Source: JBQTIP01 sp052388025
GTDB lineage: Bacteria > Actinomycetota > UBA4738 > HRBIN12
Reading direction: 5' to 3'
NCBI GenBank assembly: GCA_052388025.1
Contig: JBQTIP010000310.1
Coordinates: forward strand, 1 to 17,073
DNA: 17,073 bases
Position numbers and translations under genes: made by a program. This document shows, piece after piece, positions 1 through 8,587 of this stretch. The notes beneath the pieces are model-generated. The model had not been told where the DNA came from. It saw nothing but the letters and a program-made list of their open reading frames with translations, and did no database searches. Positions within the stretch are counted from its first letter, which is position 1. The number at the start of each line of letters is the position of its first letter.

Positions 1-867
1 CTGGCGTGTGCCCAGGACGAGCCGGTGGTCATCAGCGACGGAGAGGAAACCGAGTCGCCGGCGGTCGATTCCTGCGCCACGGAGAACCTGAACCTGGTCA
101 CGCCGGGCACGCTCACGATCGGGACCGACAACCCCGCTTTCCCGCCCTACTTCAGCGGGGGCGAGACGGACGAGCACGACTGGAAGTTCAACGACCCGTA
201 CACGGGTGAGGGCTTCGAGTCGGCCGTCGCGTATGAGGTCGCGGAGCGACTAGGGTTCTCGGCCGACCAGGTGGTTTGGGCCGTGGTCCCCTTCAACCAG
301 ACCTACAAGCCGGGGCCCAAGGACTACGACTTCGCGATCGAGCAGATCTCGTACTCGGACAAGCGCGCCGGGGCCGTGGACTTCAGCGAGAGCTACTACG
401 ACGTCAACCAGGCGCTCGTGGCCGTGAAGGGCACCCCGATCACGACCGCGACGAGCATCGACGAGCTGAAGGACTATGTTCTCGCCGCGCCGATCGGGAC
501 GACGAGCTACGACTACATCGTCGAGACGATCGTGCCGAACAATGAGCCGGGCGCCTACAACACCCTCGCGGACACCGTCGCCGCGCTGAACGCGGGGCAG
601 GTGGACGGGATCATGGTCGACTTCCCGACCGCCGTCTACCTCGCAGACCCCTTCGTCCAGGAGGTGAAGGACGGCGTGGTCGTCGGGCAGTTCGAGACGG
701 CGGTCGCCGGCGAATACTTCGGAATGACGCTCGAGAAGGGGAACACCCTGGTTGCCTGCCTGAACCAGGCCCTGGGGGAGATGAAGTCAGACGGGACCCT
801 CGCGGCGATCGAGCAGGAGTGGCTCTCGGAGAAGACGAACGTCGGCGAGGTCCCGGTCCTCGGCTAG
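1..867 (+). CDS. Polar amino acid ABC transporter substrate-binding lipoprotein (5' partial)
   Basis: This is the extracytoplasmic substrate-binding protein of an amino acid importer (SBP_bac_3 / PAAT type). Frame 1 is open from the first base, and the visible protein begins L-A-C, which looks like the end of a lipobox. Cys3 would then be the lipidated residue, and only the signal peptide of about 20 residues is missing. A Ser/Glu/Thr-rich linker follows, then the first lobe (GTLTIGTDNPAFPPYF near residue 38). The segment SDKRAGAVDFSESYY contains Arg122, the position that in this family binds the substrate alpha-carboxylate. DGIMVDFPTA (about 202-211) closes the second lobe. The gene ends TAG, 18 bp before the permease, so the two are surely cotranscribed. 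An internal ATG at 25 is not the start because the lipobox lies upstream of it. Family assignment is firm; the specific amino acid cannot be read. Confidence 0.9.
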   Translation: MACAQDEPVVISDGEETESPAVDSCATENLNLVTPGTLTIGTDNPAFPPYFSGGETDEHDWKFNDPYTGEGFESAVAYEVAERLGFSADQVVWAVVPFNQTYKPGPKDYDFAIEQISYSDKRAGAVDFSESYYDVNQALVAVKGTPITTATSIDELKDYVLAAPIGTTSYDYIVETIVPNNEPGAYNTLADTVAALNAGQVDGIMVDFPTAVYLADPFVQEVKDGVVVGQFETAVAGEYFGMTLEKGNTLVACLNQALGEMKSDGTLAAIEQEWLSEKTNVGEVPVLG

Positions 868-885
868 CGAGCGCGGCTTGCGGGC

Positions 886-1776
886 GTGAGCGCCCCCGAC
901 AAATGGGCGTGGCTTCGGGGTGACCCGAGGCTCCCCGAGGGCGGGCGCTCCTCGAAGATCCTCGGGCCCCTCCGTGGCGAAGGGGCGAGGGGCGTCCTGA
1001 TCGCCGTCGTCAGCACGGTGGTCGTGTTCGCCATCGTCGTGGTGATCGTGGTGCGCTCGCCGAACTGGCCCGAGGTGAAGCAGGCGTTCTTCAACGGCCA
1101 GGAGTTCGCGGAGACATTCCCCGGGATCGCCCAGAAGTTCGTGCGGAACATCGAGTACTTCCTGATCGCGGAGGTCTTCATCCTGGCCTTCGCCCTCCTG
1201 CTCGCGGTGCTGCGGAGCCTCCCTGGACCTGTGTTCTTCCCCCTGCGCCTCCTGGCGATCCTGTACACCGACCTGTTCCGGGGGATCCCCACGATCCTGA
1301 TCGTCTACCTGCTTGGGTTCGGGATCCCGGGCCTCGCGCTCTCCGGCGTGCCGAAGTCGGCCACGTTCTGGGCTGTGGTGGCGCTGATCCTGTCCTACTC
1401 CGCCTACGTCGCCGAGGTGTACCGGGCCGGAATCGAGTCCGTCCATCCCAGCCAGGTCGCCGCCGCACGGTCCCTCGGCCTGTCCCGCTGGCAATCGCTC
1501 CGGTTCGTCGTGATCCCGCAAGCCGTCCGCCGGGTGATCCCGCCGCTCCTGAATGACTTCATCGGGCTGCAGAAGGACACGGCCCTGGTGGCGTTCGTAG
1601 TCGTCGTGCCGGAGGCCTTCAAGCAGGCCCAGATCAACCAGTCGGCCGACTTCAATTTCACGCCGCTCCTGGGCGCGGCTCTCCTCTTCCTCATCGACAC
1701 CATCCCGATGACCCTTTTCGTCGACTGTATTATCGCTCGCGAGCGCTCGCGCCGGCAGACCGGGGGCGTTCTGTGA
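886..1776 (+). CDS. Amino acid ABC transporter permease (HisM/GlnP family)
   Basis: This is the membrane channel subunit of the importer, 296 residues, with GTG as the most plausible start, 18 bp after the binding protein gene. A hydrophilic N-terminal extension of about 35 residues precedes hydrophobic segments near 36-56, 91-110, 131-150, 160-178, 228-243 and 260-282. The cytoplasmic EAA loop that docks on the ATPase is clear around 177-210 (EVYRAGIESVHPSQVAAARS, then LGLSRWQSLR and the conserved VIPQA). Only one permease gene is visible, so a homodimeric channel is inferred; a second one could lie upstream of the window. The stop codon TGA overlaps the GTG of the ATPase gene as GTGA, indicating translational coupling. 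No convincing Shine-Dalgarno sequence precedes the start. Confidence 0.92.
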   Translation: MSAPDKWAWLRGDPRLPEGGRSSKILGPLRGEGARGVLIAVVSTVVVFAIVVVIVVRSPNWPEVKQAFFNGQEFAETFPGIAQKFVRNIEYFLIAEVFILAFALLLAVLRSLPGPVFFPLRLLAILYTDLFRGIPTILIVYLLGFGIPGLALSGVPKSATFWAVVALILSYSAYVAEVYRAGIESVHPSQVAAARSLGLSRWQSLRFVVIPQAVRRVIPPLLNDFIGLQKDTALVAFVVVVPEAFKQAQINQSADFNFTPLLGAALLFLIDTIPMTLFVDCIIARERSRRQTGGVL

Positions 1777-2528
1777 GCGCGCCCGGCTCGGCGGTCACGC
1801 TGGAGGGCGTCCACAAGTCCTTCGCGAAGCTGGAGGTTCTGAAGGGGATCTTCCTCTCGGTCGCCGAGCACGAGGTGATCTGCCTCATCGGGGCCTCGGG
1901 GTCCGGAAAGTCCACGCTGCTCCGGTGCGTGAACCTCCTGGAGTCGATCGACGCCGGACGGATCGTTGTCCACGGCGAGGAGATCACGGCCGGAGGGATC
2001 GACGTGAACGCCGTCCGCCGCAAGATTGGGATCGTCTTCCAGGCCTTCAACCTGTTCCCTCACATGACGGTGCTCCGCAACATCACGCTGGCGCCGATGA
2101 AGGCGCTCGGGCTGTCCAACCGCGAGGCGGACCTCCAGGCGTCGGAGCTGCTCGATCGCTTCGGTCTCGCCGACAAGCGCGACGACTACCCAGACCGGCT
2201 CTCCGGCGGGCAGCAACAGCGGGTCGCGATCGTGCGGGCGCTGGCGATGAAGCCCGACATCATGCTGCTCGACGAGGTCACGAGCGCGCTCGACCCCGAG
2301 CTCATCGCTGAAGTCCTGGAGGTCATCCGGGAGCTCGCGGCCGGCGGGATGACGATGCTGATCGCGACGCATGAGATGGGCTTCGCCCGCGACATCGCGA
2401 ACCGCGTGTGCTTCCTGGACGCCGGTGTGATCCTGGAAGCGGGACCGCCCGAACGGATCTTCTCGGCGCCTCAGGAGGCCAGGACGCAGCAGTTCCTGCA
2501 GCGCATCATCGACGCCGGCCGCCTGTAG
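1773..2528 (+). CDS. Amino acid ABC transporter ATP-binding protein (GlnQ/HisP family)
   Basis: This is the cytoplasmic ATPase that powers the importer, 251 residues, full family length. All nucleotide-binding motifs are intact: Walker A GASGSGKST at 40-48, Q-loop Gln90 in VFQAFNLFPHMT, ABC signature LSGGQQQR at 143-150, Walker B IMLLDE ending at Glu168, D-loop SALDPE, and switch His200 in IATHEMGFA. The FNLFPHMTVLRN and THEMGFARDIA wording is typical of polar amino acid importers. The GTG start overlaps the permease stop by four bases, with a G-rich stretch just upstream that may serve as a ribosome site. The gene ends three bases before the convergent stop of the MBL-fold gene. Confidence 0.95.
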   Translation: MSAPGSAVTLEGVHKSFAKLEVLKGIFLSVAEHEVICLIGASGSGKSTLLRCVNLLESIDAGRIVVHGEEITAGGIDVNAVRRKIGIVFQAFNLFPHMTVLRNITLAPMKALGLSNREADLQASELLDRFGLADKRDDYPDRLSGGQQQRVAIVRALAMKPDIMLLDEVTSALDPELIAEVLEVIRELAAGGMTMLIATHEMGFARDIANRVCFLDAGVILEAGPPERIFSAPQEARTQQFLQRIIDAGRL

Positions 2529-2531
2529 GGA

Positions 2532-3197
2532 TCAGAGACCGGCCGCAAGTCGGCGCAGGCGCTCGCCCGAGACCGACGGGCCGTGGCCCAGCAGCACTCG
2601 CCCGGGTCGGAAGGCGGCCAGCTCCTTCAGCGACTCGACGTTGCGATCGGGATCGACGGTGAACCGGCGCCACGAGGGGCGGAGCGGGCCGAGATGCCAG
2701 ACTGCGTCGCCGGCGAAGAGGGCCGAGAGGTCCGGAGCGAGCACCGCGAGGTGGCCGAGCGTGTGCCCGGCGGCCGGGATCGCGATGAGGCCGCCGTCGA
2801 GCTCCTCGCGGCCGCCGATCGGCCGGTCCACCGCGACCCTCGCGAACCGCTCGAGGCTCTTGAACAGCGCCCTGCTGAGTGAGTCCCTCGGGGCCGGATA
2901 GTCGCCCGTGCCCTCGATGACCGGCACGTCGGCCGCACCGGCGACGATCGTGGCCCCCGTCAGCTCCCTCAGCCGCCCGGCCTCGCCGGTGTGGTCGCCG
3001 TGGCAGTGCGTGAGCACGATCTGACGCACGTCCTCGGGACGCCGCCCTGTTGCCCGGATGGCTGCCAGAATACGGTGGCCGCATCCCCGGGAGCCCGTGT
3101 CGATGAGGCTCAGCACCCCCCGGTGCTCCACGAGGAACGCGGCGGACAACGCCCTCACGGATCCGAGCACGTGCCGGATCGCCGGGCTGCTCCCCAT
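2532..3197 (-). CDS. MBL-fold metallo-hydrolase (glyoxalase II-like)
   Basis: A 221-residue single-domain metallo-beta-lactamase-fold hydrolase, predicted cytoplasmic (no signal peptide). The dinuclear metal site is complete: THCHGDHTG gives His64, His66, Asp68 and His69; AGHTLGH gives His145; FAGDAV gives Asp164; LGHGP gives His205. The substrate cannot be inferred; thioester, lactone or phosphodiester hydrolysis are all known in the superfamily. The ATG at 3197 is divergent from uvrB, with only 46 bp between the two starts, so they share a promoter region. From general knowledge, an MBL-fold gene commonly sits beside uvr genes in actinobacteria (for example Rv1637c next to uvrA in Mycobacterium tuberculosis, from memory), so the neighbourhood may be conserved. 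A functional link to repair is not demonstrated. Confidence 0.88.
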   Translation of the reverse strand: MGSSPAIRHVLGSVRALSAAFLVEHRGVLSLIDTGSRGCGHRILAAIRATGRRPEDVRQIVLTHCHGDHTGEAGRLRELTGATIVAGAADVPVIEGTGDYPAPRDSLSRALFKSLERFARVAVDRPIGGREELDGGLIAIPAAGHTLGHLAVLAPDLSALFAGDAVWHLGPLRPSWRRFTVDPDRNVESLKELAAFRPGRVLLGHGPSVSGERLRRLAAGL

Positions 3198-3208
3198 GAG
3201 CCGAGCGT

Positions 3209-3214
3209 AGTATG
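3209..3214 (-). promoter_or_regulatory. Possible -10 box for the MBL-fold gene
   Basis: Read on the minus strand this is CATACT, ending 12 nt before the ATG at 3197. It resembles the TATACT -10 box seen before the sulfite oxidase gene. The fit is weaker than for other genes here because the first base is C rather than T, and no -35 box is evident. It lies within the 46-bp region shared with uvrB. Confidence 0.35.
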
Positions 3215-3228
3215 TCGGTCGCGGCGCC

Positions 3229-3234
3229 TACAAT
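3229..3234 (+). promoter_or_regulatory. uvrB -10 box (TACAAT)
   Basis: CCTACAAT followed by ATG, with the start codon A 10 nt after the last base of the box. A transcript starting about 7 nt after the box would have a 5' leader of 0-3 nt. No Shine-Dalgarno sequence is present, and no -35 hexamer is convincing. The same CCTACAAT octamer precedes uvrC. Confidence 0.65.
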
Positions 3235-3243
3235 CGCTAGGCC

Positions 3244-5268
<2,025 letters not shown>

Positions 5269-5269
5269 G

Positions 5270-6307
5270 CTGACCGGGAGCCTCGCCGTCGGCGCCCCTC
5301 TGGCCTGGGTCGGGCCGGGCCTACTGATCCGAGATGCCGCGGTCGTCGCGGAGGGGGGCCTTGTCACCTACGTCGGAACACAGGATGACGCCCCTCAAAC
5401 CGACGCCGACGTCTCCGTCGACGGGTTCCTTATGCCGGCTGCGGCCGACCGCCACGTGCACATCGGCCTCGCCGACCCGGCGGCCGTACTGCAGGGGGGC
5501 GTGACCGCGGTCCGGGACCTGGCGTGGCCGCCCGACGTGATCTTCCCGCTGGCCGACGCGTCAGAGCTCCCGACGTTCAATGGGCCGCTCATCCGAGCGG
5601 CGGGTCCCATGCTCACCGCGCCGGGCGGATACCCGACCGCAGATCGCTGGGCGCCGCCCGGGACGGGGCTCGAGATCAAGGGCCCGGAGGAGGCCGCCGA
5701 GGCCGTCGCGGCTCTCGCCGACCGGGGTGCGGCAGCCATCAAGGTCTCCCTGAACGCCGAGGCCGGGCCGACCCCGTCGGACGCCGAGCTCGCGGCCGTC
5801 TGTCAAGCGGCGCACGAGCGGAGCCTTCCGGTGACTGCCCACGTGCAGGGAGCGGGGCAGGCCGACCGGGCTCTCGGCGCCGGCGTCGACGAGCTCGCCC
5901 ACTGCCCGTGGACCGAGCGTCTGTCCGACCAGGTCGTCGAGGCTGTCGCCAAGACGATGCGGATCGTCTCTACCCTCGACATCCTCTGTTACGGACGTGA
6001 CACGCCCGAGGTGCGAACCGCGCTCGACAACCTGCAACGGTTCCATGCGGCCGGGGGCCGGGTGATCTACGGGACCGACCTCGGCAACGGCCCGATCCCG
6101 CCGGGCATCCACGTCCGCGAGTTGCAGCTGCTGCGCGAGGCGGGCCTACAAGCCGAGGAGATCCTCGAGGCCCTGGTGCGGGGGCCGCTCGAGCCCGGCG
6201 CCCCGGCCGACCTCATCGCGTTGGGCCGCAACCCTTTGGAGGAACTCGAGGCGTTCGGCGATCTGAGGCTCGTCACTCGCGCCGGCCGCGTGATCGTCTC
6301 TTGCTGA
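5270..6307 (+). CDS. Metal-dependent amidohydrolase (imidazolonepropionase-like), start uncertain
   Basis: A TIM-barrel amidohydrolase-superfamily enzyme, predicted cytoplasmic, of unknown substrate. Metal ligands are visible (numbered from CTG 5270): HVH at His62/His64, Lys158 in AAIKVSL (the position carbamylated in binuclear members), His191 in VTAHVQG, His211 in DELAHCPW, and Asp270 in YGTDLGNG. The first in-frame ATG (5432) would remove the N-terminal strands of the small beta-sandwich (GLLIRDAAVVAEGG...VTYVG), which are clearly encoded upstream. The frame is open back to 5234 but contains no ATG, GTG or TTG; CTG at 5270 is the only near-cognate start beside the uvrB stop. Either CTG is used, or one base is missing after GTGAGC. 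The C-terminus is also short: the segment before GPLEPGAPADLIAL lacks the usual family stretch. Probably cotranscribed with uvrB. Confidence 0.78.
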   Translation: MTGSLAVGAPLAWVGPGLLIRDAAVVAEGGLVTYVGTQDDAPQTDADVSVDGFLMPAAADRHVHIGLADPAAVLQGGVTAVRDLAWPPDVIFPLADASELPTFNGPLIRAAGPMLTAPGGYPTADRWAPPGTGLEIKGPEEAAEAVAALADRGAAAIKVSLNAEAGPTPSDAELAAVCQAAHERSLPVTAHVQGAGQADRALGAGVDELAHCPWTERLSDQVVEAVAKTMRIVSTLDILCYGRDTPEVRTALDNLQRFHAAGGRVIYGTDLGNGPIPPGIHVRELQLLREAGLQAEEILEALVRGPLEPGAPADLIALGRNPLEELEAFGDLRLVTRAGRVIVSC

Positions 6308-6321
6308 GGTCGGCCAGAACC

Positions 6322-6327
6322 TATACT
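6322..6327 (+). promoter_or_regulatory. -10 box (TATACT) for the sulfite oxidase-family gene
   Basis: TATACT ends 8 nt before the ATG at 6335, predicting a leaderless or nearly leaderless mRNA. A TTGCTG at 6301-6306 could act as -35, but the 15-nt spacing is short. No Shine-Dalgarno sequence is seen. The box lies in the 27-bp gap after the amidohydrolase stop. Confidence 0.6.
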
Positions 6328-6334
6328 CGCTGCG

Positions 6335-7438
6335 ATGGATCGTATCGCCGAGCGCCAAGAGGTCCCGAGCGGGATCGCCACGTCGGACGAGATCTCCCTC
6401 GAGGAGCTCCAGCTCGCGGCCCGGAACCACGGCATGCCGCTCGAGGGCCTTCGGTACGACATCACCCCGGTGGGTATGCACTACCTGCTGACCCACTTCG
6501 ACATCCCGTACGTCGACGCATCGACGTGGGGGCTCTCTGTCGACGGGCTTGTGAGGAGCCGCCTGACGCTGTCGTTCGAGGATGTGACGGCGCGCCCCGC
6601 GGTCACGATTCCCGTCACGATGGAATGCGCGGGCAACGGGCGCGCGCGCCTGTCGCCCCGGCCGCTCAGCCAGCCGTGGCTGAACGAGGCGGTCGGAACG
6701 GCCGAATGGACCGGCACGCCCTTGCGGCCGATCCTGGAGGAGGCGGGCGTCCAGGCCGACGCGGTGGAGCTCGTCTTCACCGGGCTCGACCGAGGGATCC
6801 AGGGAGATATCGAGCAGGACTACCAGCGGAGCCTGTCGATCGAAGAGGCGATGCGCGACGAGGTTCTCCTCGCGTACGGGATCAATGGGCAACCGCTCCC
6901 GCCGCAGCACGGCTACCCCGTCCGGCTGCTCGTCCCGGGCTGGTACGGCATGACCAGCGTGAAGTGGCTGGCGAGGATCACCGCCGTCGCGGAGCCGTTC
7001 GAGGGCTACCAGATGGACGCTTACCGCATCAAGCAGGCGCCTGAGGACTCCGGCATGCCGGTCACGCGCATCCAGCCGAGGGCGCTGATGATCCCGCCCG
7101 GGATTCCCGAGTTTCTCTCCAGCGTCCGGAGGTTAGATGGGGGACGCTGCACGCTCCACGGACGGGCTTGGTCGGGTTGGGGACCGATCGCTCGGGTCGA
7201 GGTAAGCGTCGACGGGGGGAGGGCGTGGACCGACGTGTCGCTCGGCACGGCAACCGCCCGGTACGGATGGACGCCCTGGACCTTCGAGTGGGATGCGGCA
7301 CCGGGTGAGTACGAGCTCTGCTCTCGGGCGACCGATGCCGCCGGGAACGTGCAACCGGTCGACCAGCCCTGGAACTACCGCGGGTTGTCGAACAACATGG
7401 CCCAGCGCGTGCCCGTCGTAGTCCGCGGTATCAGCTAG
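6335..7438 (+). CDS. Sulfite oxidase-family molybdopterin-dependent oxidoreductase
   Basis: A 367-residue molybdenum-cofactor enzyme of the sulfite oxidase superfamily. The Moco-binding domain holds the invariant cysteine Cys98 in VTMECAGNGR, followed by the characteristic WTGTPL (125-130), YGINGQPLPPQHGYPVRLLV and PGWYGMTSVKWL (201-212). A C-terminal Ig-like dimerisation domain (about 245-367) carries HGRAWSGWGPIARVEVSVDG and EYELCSRATDAAGNVQP. There is no Tat or Sec signal, no heme b5 domain and no transmembrane helix, so the enzyme is predicted to be cytoplasmic, with its electron acceptor unknown. Sulfite is the likely but unproven substrate. It appears to be transcribed alone from a TATACT box and ends at a TAG inside a palindrome shared with the convergent gene. 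Confidence 0.9.
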   Translation: MDRIAERQEVPSGIATSDEISLEELQLAARNHGMPLEGLRYDITPVGMHYLLTHFDIPYVDASTWGLSVDGLVRSRLTLSFEDVTARPAVTIPVTMECAGNGRARLSPRPLSQPWLNEAVGTAEWTGTPLRPILEEAGVQADAVELVFTGLDRGIQGDIEQDYQRSLSIEEAMRDEVLLAYGINGQPLPPQHGYPVRLLVPGWYGMTSVKWLARITAVAEPFEGYQMDAYRIKQAPEDSGMPVTRIQPRALMIPPGIPEFLSSVRRLDGGRCTLHGRAWSGWGPIARVEVSVDGGRAWTDVSLGTATARYGWTPWTFEWDAAPGEYELCSRATDAAGNVQPVDQPWNYRGLSNNMAQRVPVVVRGIS

Positions 7439-7453
7439 TCTGAGTCAGACTAG
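7435..7453. terminator. Perfect 9+1+9 palindrome at a convergent gene junction, possible bidirectional terminator
   Basis: CTAGTCTGA-G-TCAGACTAG is a perfect inverted repeat with a one-base centre. It contains the TAG stop of the sulfite oxidase-family gene (7436-7438) and the TGA stop of the minus-strand PLP-enzyme gene (7447-7445). In RNA it would form a hairpin of about 7 bp with a 5-nt loop. It is AT-richer than its surroundings. Neither strand has a U-tract after it, so a classical intrinsic terminator is not supported. It could instead be a bidirectional RNA-end stabiliser or a protein-binding site. Confidence 0.5.
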
Positions 7454-8587
7454 AATCGCGAGCTCCGTGAAGAGCCGGTCGACATCCGTCTCCGTGTTGA
7501 AGAAGTGCGGCGACACGCGGAGGCCGTCGCCGCGGAAGTCGGTGCAGACATCTCGCTCCAGGAGCGTGTGGCAGATCTTCTCCGCCTCCGATCCGACTCC
7601 GAGGTTCACCACGCCACCGCGCGTGTCGCGGTCGCGCGGCGTCCTGATGAGGATCCGCGCTGCGTCGGCGCGCGCGATGACGTAGTCCGTGAGCTCGCCC
7701 TGACGCTCGCGGATCCGCTGGGGTGTGACCTCGGAGATGATGTCGAGCCCGCCCTGCGCGAGGAACATCACGGGCGCCGGAGGCGTGCCGTGCTCCAGCC
7801 GCCGGGCCGTCGGATGGTACTCGAGGTGCTGTGTATCGAACGAGAAGGGCTTGGCGGTGGCGAACCACCCCGTGACCATCGGCTCGAGCGATGGCAGCAG
7901 ATCGCGACGGGCATAGAGGAACGCGAGGCCGGGGCCGCCGCACAGCCACTTCAACGTCCCAGCGGTGTAGAAGTCGCAGCCGAGGTCGTGGAGGTCGAGC
8001 GGGATGATGCCGGCGCCGTGGTAGTCGTCGACGACCGACCAGGCTCCGGCCTGCCGAGCCATCCGGCAGACCTCCTTCGCGTCCACGAGCGCGCTGGACC
8101 GGTACAGCACGCGGTTGACCATGACGATGGCCGTGTGGTCGTCGATGGCCTCCTCGTACGCCTCAAGGGGGATCGTGAGCCCGTCCTCGGATTTCAGGAA
8201 CACGGGCTCCGCGCCTCGGATCCGCTGGGCGAGCCAGACGTGCCCGTCGGTCGGGAAGTCGAGCTCCGACAGGATCACCTTTCGGCGCTTCGAGAAGTCG
8301 ACGCACGAGGCGATCGTGGAAAGGGCGATCGAGATGTTCGTTGTGATCGCCAGCTCGTCGGCCTCGCAGCCCGCGAGTGCTGCGAATGTCCGCTTGACCG
8401 ATCCCATCATCGGGATGATGTCTTGGAACCACACGTGGTCGGGCGCGCCCTTGTCGGCCCACGCTTGCATGTATTCGTCCAGGTAGGCCCGCGACCTCGT
8501 GGAGACCGGGCCGAGCGAGGCGCTGATCAGGTACGCCTTCCGCTCGAGGACCGGGAACTCGTCGCGGTAGGACTCGAGCGACCTCAT
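7445..8587 (-). CDS. Class V aminotransferase-fold PLP enzyme, kynureninase-like
   Basis: A 380-residue fold-type I pyridoxal-phosphate enzyme. The Schiff-base lysine is Lys213 in AGTLKWLCGGPG, and the pyridine-nitrogen aspartate is in VVDDYHGAG. Asp187-x-x-His190 resembles the Asp-x-x-His of kynureninase, as does GGPG after the lysine. TNISIALS (83-90) forms the phosphate-binding region, and the C-terminal FRGDGLRVSPHFFNTETDVDRL (351-372) matches the small domain of the kynureninase / cysteine desulfurase group, whose Arg binds substrate carboxylate. The ATG overlaps the upstream peptidase stop (ATGA), so the two are translationally coupled. The frame stays open far upstream (to 9337), but that part is antisense-frame shadow of the peptidase gene. 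The substrate is unknown; kynureninase, desulfurase-like or isopenicillin-N-epimerase-like roles are alternatives. Confidence 0.86.
   Translation of the reverse strand: MRSLESYRDEFPVLERKAYLISASLGPVSTRSRAYLDEYMQAWADKGAPDHVWFQDIIPMMGSVKRTFAALAGCEADELAITTNISIALSTIASCVDFSKRRKVILSELDFPTDGHVWLAQRIRGAEPVFLKSEDGLTIPLEAYEEAIDDHTAIVMVNRVLYRSSALVDAKEVCRMARQAGAWSVVDDYHGAGIIPLDLHDLGCDFYTAGTLKWLCGGPGLAFLYARRDLLPSLEPMVTGWFATAKPFSFDTQHLEYHPTARRLEHGTPPAPVMFLAQGGLDIISEVTPQRIRERQGELTDYVIARADAARILIRTPRDRDTRGGVVNLGVGSEAEKICHTLLERDVCTDFRGDGLRVSPHFFNTETDVDRLFTELAILV

Noticed and set aside
2516..2545. Two CGGCCG copies flanking the convergent ATPase/MBL stops as a terminator
   Set aside because: The stem is only 6 bp with an 18-nt loop and no U-tract, and such words are common at this GC content.
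3198..3243. LexA/SOS box upstream of uvrB, and likewise before uvrA and uvrC
   Set aside because: No CGAAC-N4-GTTCG-like or CTG-N10-CAG palindrome fits at the promoters of the three uvr genes.
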